DNA of 64,000 nucleotides, from positions 111,372,001 to 111,436,000 of the forward strand of contig CM032231.1 in NCBI GenBank assembly GCA_019009955.1. Reading direction: 5' to 3'. Source of the stretch: Riptortus pedestris (Eukaryota > Arthropoda > Insecta > Hemiptera > Alydidae). The notes beneath the pieces are model-generated. The model saw only the letters and a program-made list of their open reading frames with translations, was not told where the DNA came from and made no database searches. A program made the translations under genes and the position numbers. Positions 56,319 to 64,000 of this stretch are shown here, piece by piece (the first letter of the stretch is position 1; each line of letters starts with the position of its first letter).

Positions 56319-56333
56319 AAACTCTAGATTGTG
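56297..56333. repeat. Perfect 16-bp-stem hairpin at a HINE terminus
   Basis: CACAATCTAGAGTTTT (56297-56312) and AAAACTCTAGATTGTG (56318-56333) flank the loop CTGCT. One arm lies inside the element's 5' end and the other is the outside flank, so flank sequence was copied inverted into the terminus. Confidence 0.9.
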
Positions 56334-56504
56334 GGTGATCTGGAAACGGGTGGGCGCATACCAGCAATATGAAATGTCGTTCTTAGCAGTTTATACGGGT
56401 CTAATATGCGAATTCGCCATCACTTATCAATAAAACATGTACAATATTTAACTCATATTTTTTGGTTATGTTGAGACCATGGCGATCTACCCGTGGACAA
56501 GATC

Positions 56505-56529
56505 TAAGAGTCATAAGTTATGACTCTTA
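56505..56529. repeat. 12-bp-arm palindrome
   Basis: TAAGAGTCATAA and TTATGACTCTTA around a single G. Isolated palindrome in otherwise unclassified sequence (56334-56635). Confidence 0.85.
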
Positions 56530-56635
56530 ACCGTAACTCATAACTCGTCCGGAGTATTGTTTCTAGAGTTCCGACACGGTAGCGTGTTCAGCTGGCGAAC
56601 TCGTGAACTAGTAGTCTCCCGAGGCAAGGACATAA

Positions 56636-56715
56636 ACTACATGACGTGAGTTTTGAAAAATTTCCTCAAATGTCCATCGAGCCTTCCCAGGAGATGACGA
56701 AAATGAGGTCCATTC

Positions 56716-56783
<68 letters not shown>

Positions 56784-57257
56784 CTGTTAACGCTCTAGCG
56801 GTCGCAATTTTTGTTTGATCGTTACCAAACTTCCTATTTAATCGTTTTATGTAAAAAGAAAGATCAAGTTCGTTAATGGTTGAAATCGGACCAGTGGGAG
56901 GGGGGGTTTAGAGGGGAGGATTTTCGAATATTCGAATTATCTCCGTTACCATACGTCGGATCAAAATATTGTATAGAACCAATCTTATTGCAAATTAAAT
57001 TTACTATAAATATTGTTTTGTACATTTATTCTCTATCTTTAATATTAACCGAGATATTTGCATTTGTATTGTGTGTGTGTTCGGCAGGAGTCGACTATGT
57101 TCGGGAGTTTCCACCGAGCGCTAGTGCGGCCGGTTCTCTAACTATTCGTCCTCTTGAATAGGTTACTACTACTGTTATTATTAGGCAGATTTCTCTATTG
57201 TAAAACTTCACGTGGGAAATCTGCTTAGTTTACGCAGCCCCTGCGTGACGGACTTTT
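56636..57257 (+). mobile_element. HINE-like element, short subfamily, 5' end lost
   Basis: Begins within the 5' block (CATGACGTGAGTTTTG, CAGGAGATGACGAAAATGAG), (TA)n 56721-56779, TTAACGCTCTAGCGGTCGC, body with GGGAGGGGGGGTTTAGAGGG, and TCCACCGAGCGCTAGTGCGG (divergent module). The 3' end is intact: GTGGGAAATCTGCTTAGTTT, GCAGCCCCTGCGTGACGGAC, T-run. The first palindrome is absent. Confidence 0.8.
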
Positions 57258-57270
57258 TTTATTTATTTAT

Positions 57271-57477
57271 TTACGCCCACTTTATGCTACTTTGGCTAAT
57301 TAGGACGTGTTATCTACCGGTTACCACACTTTTCTAGCCTGTACGGGAATGCGGATTTTATTTATTGAGACCGTCACTAAATAAATTCCTATTGCCCACA
57401 TGGGAATCGGTCACATGACTCTAGGTTTGCCTAGTTCACTAAGACCAACGCCTCAGCTCACGTGTCCAACCCGAGCT
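57271..57477 (-). mobile_element. tRNA-derived SINE, near full length
   Basis: Antisense: TTACGCCCACTTTATGCTAC, TTTGGCTAATTAGGACGTG at the left; CTAGGTTTGCCTAGTTCACT, CAGCTCACGTGTCCAACC, CGAGCT at the right. An (ATTT)n stretch separates it from the HINE terminus at 57257. B-box antisense GGGAATCGG is degraded. Confidence 0.7.
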
Positions 57478-57879
57478 CTGTTCCAATACTTAAAAGTGCT
57501 ATTGACTAGTCTTCAGAAATATGTGAAACCGGTAGAGCAATAAAGAAATAAAGTAAAAGTTGCCGTTTATTCACCTCGTGCCGAAAACCCTGAAGAAAGA
57601 CTTCCTTATGGTTGTGTCTCTTTTTTTCACACACACAAAAAAATGATTGATTTTTTACCACATATCCGAGATTCCTTACGGCAAGGACAAACATAATTAA
57701 GGGAGTTGCTTGAGTTCACCTAATGATAAGCAATAACTCCTTTTTCGATGGTAGTCAGGATTATTGAAAATGTCGAATGTTGAACGAATTCCTGTCGTGT
57801 TCGAACAAATAACAATTATAATTGTAATATTTTTAAAATAAAAATGTTATAAAGCAGTCAGACCGCAACTTTTTTTTCT

Positions 57880-58210
57880 GTGGTTACCTTTGTCCATTTT
57901 TGTCGTGCATGAGTTGTTTGATGACAGAAAGCATGTGGAGCTTCTAAACACCTTAGGAGAGCTATTCAGTCATTGCTTCGTTGGAAGGAAGTGGCTGTAA
58001 GTGTTGGGAAACGAAATACCTGACTAAGAATGTTAGAATGGGTGTGCCTCCTGGAGGACAATTGTCGTGGACCCAATACGTCGATCATGTCTACAATGAA
58101 ATTCTTGATTCAGAACCGTCAATTTCGTTTAGACGCAAGCTCGCAGGAAACCAAGAGGGCGTGGTGATTAGCTTCTCAAAGGCTTGGCTGTTTCAAGAAA
58201 CTGTCTAAAA
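57880..58210 (+). other. Unrecognised open frame, possible transposon fragment
   Basis: A 75-codon frame at 57981-58208 includes KNVRMGVPPGGQLSWTQYVD. GVPPGG...LS is faintly like the GVPQG...LS motif of reverse transcriptases, but neighbouring residues do not support that. Upstream codons (to about 57900) are partly open. No flanking repeat identifies a host element. Confidence 0.25.
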
Positions 58211-58619
58211 AGTTTAGAAAGGGTTAATAGAATTCCCCTAAGAGAGATTAGTTGAATTAAATGTTAACCCATAAAAATTGACTTTCATAAATCTCTATAA
58301 TGGGCTAAATTGGAGTTAAAATCTATCTACTGTTGCGAAATGGCGAAAAGATTACTCTTGCTACTGGTAACGATGTCATTAAATGGCTCGGTTGCTATAA
58401 AATATGAGAAATAGTCACAAATGGAAATGCATTTAAGATAATGAATGAAAATATTAACAAACTGGTTTCATGTAGCGTAATGAAAGCCGACTGAAGGAAA
58501 ATAAATTAAATGAATATATTTTCCCAACCCGATGCAAACATGCTCTAAATAAATTGGAGACCTGTTTGAAGGTGCTGACATTATCATTACAAGCAGTTTA
58601 CAGATAGGATTGACAATAT

Positions 58620-59429
58620 AAAAAGTCCGTCACGCAGGGGCTGCGTAAACTGAGCAGGTTTCCCTCGTGAAGTAGAGTAATAGATAAATCTACATACTAG
58701 TAACGCAACACCACCGTGAATATTAAGTGAATAAATACAAACGAAAAAAGAAATGTTTCAGCTAATTTCAATAACCTGCCGACAGGAAGCGTTAGAAATG
58801 TAAACAACAGGTCTGCTCCCCTCACACCGGAAAGAAAAACAATTACTGAAATATATCAGAATATAAAATATTAATTTTTTTGAGAACTGTTTACTATATC
58901 TAGTACTGTAATTAATAATGAGTCAGAATAATTGTTATTCCAATCAATCAGATTTTTAGTCTAAAACCTTATGATGGGGGGGGGGGGGTCACCAGGACAT
59001 ATTTGCATGTATCTAGTATCACAAAGGTCTCTTGAATATAATTTTTGGTATTTAAGCTTCGAATAATTTATGATTTATTGTGTAGCAGAGTATTGTTTAT
59101 GTAACATGAGTAGAAGTGGCGGTTTGCTGGTGGCTGAAAACTGAAAAATTCAAATATCTCGGTTAATATTCACAATAGTGAATAAATGTATATAACAACA
59201 ATTATAGTACATTTAATTTGCAATAAGACTGATTCTATACAATTTTTCGATCTGATATATGGTAACTGAGATATTTCGATTTTTCGAGAATCTTCCCCTC
59301 TAACCCCCCCCCCCTCCCCTGCCACGATTTCAGCCGTTAACGAACTTGATCTTTCGTTTTACCTAAAATGACTAAATATCGAGATTGGTAACGATTAAAC
59401 AATAATTGCTACCGCTAAAGCGGTAACAG

Positions 59430-59484
<55 letters not shown>

Positions 59485-59612
59485 GTTTTGAACGGACCTC
59501 ATTTTCGTTATCTCCTAAGTAGGTTCGATAGGCATTTGAAGAAAAATTTCGAAAATCGTTTCATGAGTATGACCTCAATAGCTGATTTCCCTTAAGGGAA
59601 ATCTGCTAAAAA
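58620..59612 (-). mobile_element. HINE-like element, full-length long subfamily
   Basis: 3' end AAAAGTCCGTCACGCAGGGG, ACTGAGCAGGTTTCCC; poly-G (58976-58988, antisense poly-C); GAGTAGAAGTGGCGG; CCGTTAACGAACTTGATC; GCTACCGCTAAAGCGGTAAC; (TA)n 59434-59480. The 5' end is intact (GATTTCCCTTAAGGG, AAATCTGCTAAAA). 993 bp, the clearest long copy. Confidence 0.88.
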
Positions 59613-60205
59613 GGCCATCACTCTGGTGCTACCTAAACTAAGCAAGGTTATTGAAGCTTATAAACCACCAAGTACGAACTATCTTAATGTTTGAGTCAAG
59701 AAAAATTGTGTAGAACATCAATTATACAACATTTATAGTTTAACAAGATTTACTTTATAACATTTTTCGACCCCACTCTCTAGTAGACTTTCTTATTCCG
59801 GGTCAAATTCAGCTATCAACAAATATGATATTTAGTATTGAATGATACTGTTAAATATCAAATATCGTATAGTTCAAAAAAACATTTTCGAGTGACGAAT
59901 ATAAAATCGTAATTGTTGACGCCATCACACAACGAATTTGCATGTATCTCGAATAATAAAGGTCTCTTGAAAACAATATTTCGAATTTGAGCTTGGAGTA
60001 AGACGTTTCATAGTATATTAACATCCTGTGAACATGGGATGATTACAAGTGAGTGATTCTGATAACTTTGAAATGCATACATCTCGGTTAATATTCTAGA
60101 GAGAAGAAAAGGATGAAATTTACAGAAGAAATTGAAAGAAATTTTTCAAAAATCCCGCCATGAGTACAACTTTAATAAGTGATTTTCTTATCAAAATTCT
60201 TCTAA
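59613..60205 (-). mobile_element. Old HINE-like element (diverged subfamily)
   Basis: Directly follows the previous copy's 5' tip. ACTAAGCAAGGTTATTG at the left is a worn 3' end. GTATGTATCTCGAATAATAA-like, ACGAATTTGCATGTATCTCG, AATAAAGGTCTCTTGAAAAC and ATCTCGGTTAATATTC identify the body. TTCTTCTAATAAAG at the right is a worn 5' tip. No (TA)n remains. Confidence 0.55.
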
Positions 60206-60376
60206 TAAAGAACATGTTCTGCTGAACTTCGTTCAAAAATATATAATTTAATATCAGGATACGATATCTACATTTTGATGTATTAGGTAAAACATAGTTC
60301 TAGAACATAATTGATACTGCTTTTTAAGATCAATAAAATAGTCTTAAACCGATTTTGTGTATGGAAACATTTGCAA

Positions 60377-60502
60377 TTTTAGCAGATTTCCCTTAAGGGA
60401 AATCAGCTATTGAGGTTGTACTCATGACGGAATTTTCGAAATTTTTCTTCAAATGTCCATCGATCCTACCCAGGAGATGACGAAAATGATGTCCATTCAA
60501 AA

Positions 60503-60562
<60 letters not shown>

Positions 60563-61115
60563 CTGTTACCGCTCTAGCGGTCGCAATTTTTGTTTGATCG
60601 TTACCAAACTCGATATTTAGTCGTTTTATGTAAAAAGAAAGATCAAGTTCGTAAACGGCTGAAATCGGACAAGTGGGAGGGGAGGTTTAGAGGGGAGGAT
60701 TTTCGAAAATTCGAAATATCTCCGTTAGTATACGTCGGATCGAAAAATATTACAGAATCAATCTTATTACAAATTAAATTTACTATAAATATTGTTATAT
60801 ACATTTATTCTCTATCTTGAATATTAACCGAGATATTTGCATTTGTATTCTGCGTGTGGTCATCAGTAGCTATGTTCCGACTTTCCGCCGAGAGCTCTGG
60901 CGGCCGTTTCCATAACTATTCGTCCCTCGTAAATAGGTTTAGAGGTTAGGTTAACTGTTTTTTGGGGCTAGAAACTACTGGGTTATTACGCCCTAAATAA
61001 TGTTTTAGGTTTAGAGGTTTCTTACTACTACAGTTGTTATTAGGCAGATTTCTCTATTGTAAACTTCACGTGGGAAATCTGCTTAGTTTACGAAGCCCCT
61101 GCGTGACGGACTTTT
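60377..61115 (+). mobile_element. HINE-like element, best preserved short-subfamily copy
   Basis: 5' end TTTTAGCAGATTTCCCTTAA, GGGAAATCAGCTATTGAGGT with the full near-palindrome; CATCGATCCTACCCAGGAG; (TA)n 60505-60558; TTACCGCTCTAGCGGTCGCA; AAAGATCAAGTTCGTAAACG; TCTTGAATATTAACCGAGAT. The 3' end is GTGGGAAATCTGCTTAGTTT and a hairpin with one stem change (ACGAAGCCCCTGCGTGACGG), TTTTT. It has an insertion-like 3' region (TTTTTTGGGGCTAGAAACTA) not seen in other short copies. 739 bp. Confidence 0.88.
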
Positions 61116-61970
61116 TCATTTTCGCTCCCCTCTAAATCTTCCACCTTCTTTGCCAATTTCGATAAAATCACAGCACAAGTAGATTTTACAACAGTGCTAA
61201 ATATGAAATTTTATTTTTATAACTAAGGCTAATCGTTTTTGAGTTAAGGGAGATACGTACGTATAAACATAAGTCCACTCTTACAGGCATAACATCGTAA
61301 ACTGAAAATCTTATGAGTTTGTTCAACCGCTTTCATATAACATCACAAGGATTGAGAAATGGGTTTTTGGTCACAGTGGAGTGATTTGTTTCTTATGAAA
61401 ATTGTACTAAGAAAATAATTTAACACAATAAAAAAAATGTGTGATAATAAAAAAATGATTTTCGACTTGTATTCAAGCAAATGTTTCGTGATACTATATT
61501 ATTAAATTATGACAAACACAGTTTGAAACACTAATATGTGCAGGCGGACGTTAATTTAAAAATAACTGCCATTGCCTTTAAGTGGGTTGATTTTAATTTA
61601 GTTTTTGCCACCAGAACAAATTAGCCCCACTTTCGCCCACACACCTTCAAATGATATATGAAGCATAAAGCTACCGGCTCGGGGTCTCATAAAAAATTAT
61701 AAATTAAGCAATAAATAAAACAAGCTTTAAAGTTTAAAAAAAACAAAAAAAACGAGAGACATGCCTTCTCGTTAAGTGTTAAATGGAGTGAAAAAGAAAT
61801 CGATAAACCTAAATGTGGACGTAGGAGAAAAAAAAATGAATAAAAGCACAATAAAAACTTGGTTTATAACGAGCTAAGGAAGAGCTGACCAAAAGATATT
61901 AAAGAGGAAGCAATCGTTTGAAAAGTATTTGAACAAGTTGAGAAGAGAGCGATTTATCAAAAAGCGGATC
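61116..61970. other. Unclassified intergenic sequence
   Basis: No family recognised apart from ACTAAGGCTAATCG (61222-61235), a possible shred of the SINE. A-rich runs near 61430 and 61735-61755. No gene. Confidence 0.45.
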
Positions 61971-61979
61971 AGAAGTCTG

Positions 61980-62340
61980 TTCTAAGAGGCCTGTGCTCTT
62001 GTTGTCGATAAATCTTCCATTCTTCCACCAGACCTATCATTAGGGAGGCAGTTTGTTAATTAGTTTTAAATTAAATTATAAATCAATATATCTATTGGAG
62101 TTGGGCGTGTTCTACATTTCCGAAGCCCCTCTCTTCTACATAACATATGCTTGGAATAATGCATCCCCGGCCATAATGGTGTATGAATATGGATTTTTAT
62201 TTTCGTTAATGGTTTTATAACTGCCTTCCCTTTCGGCCTTTGATTAGAATCCGAGGTTCCGCGTGATGCAGGCGTAACAAATGGCCTTTAGATGTTGATA
62301 GAAATGAGGCAATGGAAAAAAATATTCCACTTAATATTTG
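61980..62340. other. Repeat-free island 10 with the shared 32-bp AT core
   Basis: Contains the core at 62056-62087 (minus orientation of 54754-54785), then GGAGTTGGGCGTGTTC, CCGGCCATAATGGTGTATGA and CGTTAATGGTTTTATAACTG. Flanking sequences of the two cores are not alignable outside the 32 bp. Candidate conserved regulatory element. Confidence 0.45.
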
Positions 62341-62540
62341 CTCAGCGAAGTTGTTAACTTCAAAGACAATCTCTACTTAGCGCTATTGCAACCAATAGGT
62401 GAAGTTTTAAAGCATTAACTTCAGAAACAAGAATCTAATCTGAACATATTAGTGTTCAGAATGAAGTTGCAAGGAAAATTGGAAATGCATCAAATTTTTT
62501 GGGGGAGTCCTTAGAAGAAAGAAAATTATAAGTATATCAA

Positions 62541-62982
62541 AAGGTCCGTCACGCAGGGGCTGCGTTAACTATGCAGATTTCCCATAACCGCATTTGTATT
62601 TATCTCAGAATGCATATATTCAATGAGAACAATATTTGGTATTTAGGCTTCAAATGCAGTGCTTCATTATTTAACAGGTAATTGTTAATATAACATGGGC
62701 AGGAGTCGGGGTTTACTAAAGTTCGAAAAAATGCAAATATCTCGCTTAATAATCATGATAACAAGTACATAAACCATATATAGAACATTACATTTGCAAT
62801 AAGGTCGGTGCTATAACATTTTTCGAATAGTAATGGAGATATTAAGAATTTTGGAAATTCCCACTGGCCTGATTTCAGCCATTAACGATCTTCATCTTTA
62901 GTTTTACATAAAACTTTGAAATATCCAGCTTGGCAACGATCAAACAAAATTTCCGACAGCTACACCGTTAGTGTGTATATAC

Positions 62983-63045
<63 letters not shown>

Positions 63046-63380
63046 CTTTTTATTGACAGATGAACATAAAATAAAGAATATAATGTATAAATAACGTAAA
63101 ACATAATCTCTTTTTCCAACACAAAACTAAAGTATTAATTGCCTTCTTGCCTTAGTTGCAAAAAGTGGACGTTAATAAAAAATTATTTAATTACCTTTTT
63201 CTATTATTTTATGTAATGTCTTACTTTTATTTTTCAAGTTTTTAAATATATACATATACACATATATACAGTTTTGAAAGAACTCATTTTCGTCATCTCC
63301 TGGCTAAGATCGATGGACATTTTTCAAAAATCACGTCATGAATACCAACTACTGATTTCCCTTAAATAAAATCTGCTAAA
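62541..63380 (-). mobile_element. HINE-like element containing spacer and SINE debris
   Basis: 3' end AAAGGTCCGTCACGCAGGGG, ACTATGCAGATTTCCC; body (AATATCTCGCTTAATAATC); (TA)n 62988-63040; a non-HINE spacer (63041-63250); then GTTTTGAAAGAACTCATTTT, CGTCATCTCCTGGC and the 5' tip GATTTCCCTTAAAT...ATCTGCTAAAA. The spacer and everything to 63773 recur at 43909-44588. Confidence 0.7.
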
Positions 63381-63773
63381 AGTATAAGTGGACAGAAGGT
63401 GTTTAAAAAAAATATATATATATTTTATAAGGAAAACCAATGTACAAGGCAGAGGTGTAATATAATAGAAAACAGGTGGAATTTCGGAAAACATGGCATG
63501 GACGATTTAGACCACCAATTACCCATTCCTTCATGCAGCTCTATTTTTGGTATTTACTAACTAGGGTCAGTACAATTTTTCGTATTGGACAATTTGACCG
63601 TTTCTTCCTCGTTCTAAAGAATCTACAGCTAATTTTAGTGAAAAGATAAGTTGTATTATCAAATATTCGCCGTATGGGCTCTTCTCATATTGAATATTTC
63701 AACTGAAAGTTTTTTTTTTCTGGCCTTAGTTTTTTCGGCTTTACTATGATATTTTCGCTATATAAGGGTTGTA
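63041..63773. repeat. Duplicated segment, copy B (partner at 43909-44588)
   Basis: AAAGCCTTTTTATTGACAGA to TATAAGGGTTGTA matches copy A. Copy B alone carries a SINE 3' shred (about 63145-63180: GCCTTAGTTGCAAAAAGTGG) inside the spacer, so the SINE shred either inserted into B or was lost from A. Confidence 0.8.
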
Positions 63774-63815
63774 TATTTACGCTTTTCCCACCAATAAATG
63801 TAATACCACTTCCTT

Positions 63816-63841
63816 AAAAAAAAAAAAAAAAAAAAAAAAAA
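63816..63841. repeat. Poly-A tract
   Basis: About 25 A residues, followed by TTCTTTATAAGGAAAACTAG, which resembles 63425-63444 in the duplicated segment. A poly-A-terminated duplication or retroposed fragment is possible. Confidence 0.8.
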
Positions 63842-64000
63842 ATTCTTTATAAGGAAAACTAGTGTACTGGCAGAATTGTATAGCTCCTTGCCTCTTCTGG
63901 TCTCCTGATAGGTTTCCTAATCAGAGGCGGCGGCTCTGCTCGGAAAGGTTTTTTTCAGTGAGTTGATTGAATTAGCTAACATTGAGGGTCGTTTCAGCTG

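Noticed and set aside
57981..58208. Reverse-transcriptase identification from a GVPPGG motif
   Set aside because: Only a few residues match; the YXDD box and flanking motifs are not seen.

Overview
This window looks like non-coding, transposon-saturated DNA from a eukaryote with a large AT-rich genome, most likely an insect or another arthropod. No intact protein-coding host gene, rRNA gene or functional tRNA gene was found. The support for an arthropod is indirect: a dominant Helentron/HINE-type (DINE-1-like) family, a tRNA-derived SINE, fragments of RNase H-encoding non-LTR retrotransposons, a gypsy-type solo LTR with a TATA box and a TCAGT initiator, and a piggyBac relic. The genus cannot be named from this.

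The backbone is one repeat family with more than 25 copies and fragments on both strands. Its 5' end is TTTTAGCAGATTTCCC followed by AAGGGAAATCAGCT, a near-perfect palindrome. A (TA)n tract lies about 130-150 bp in, next to a conserved palindrome (ACCGCTCTAGCGGT). The 3' end carries an inverted copy of the 5' motif (GGGAAATCTGCT), then a hairpin (ACGCAG CCC CTGCGT), then GACGGACTTTT. This matches HINEs, the short non-autonomous Helentrons (rolling-circle transposons). Short (about 580-740 bp) and long (about 900-1000 bp, with an internal poly-C tract) subfamilies share the same ends. Good copies are at 8637-9611, 14657-15235, 41781-42680, 55322-55930, 58620-59612 and 60377-61115.

A second family, called TTE here (TA-tract element), has five substantial copies (1092, 10686, 20351, 23088, 31591). 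It runs from CTAGCTCAGATACCCGGC, through 2-4 tandem units of about 300 bp, to a tail with CAGCCGTTTATGCGTG, (CAAA)n and GGTTACAATTTTA. All copies abut (TA)n, and three lie inside the (TA)n tract of a HINE, each antiparallel to it. SINEs, 5'-truncated non-LTR insertions (two with readable target-site duplications), a solo LTR, a TA-flanked MITE, a 131-bp minisatellite and a 0.6-kb element present as an inverted pair are layered on top.

Between the repeats are GC-richer, repeat-free islands (about 5.83-6.53, 18.3-18.86, 22.0-22.46, 26.57-27.0, 33.5-34.0, 40.14-40.79, 43.2-43.64, 48.24-48.6, 54.6-54.9 and 61.98-62.34 kb). They hold ATTA/TAAT-type motifs and lack convincing reading frames. Two of them share an identical 32-bp sequence in opposite orientation 7.3 kb apart. 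The islands are plausible conserved non-coding (enhancer) elements in a gene desert or giant intron, but that is inference. Most longer reading frames are artefacts of (TA)n, (GA)n or (CA)n tracts or of transposon debris.
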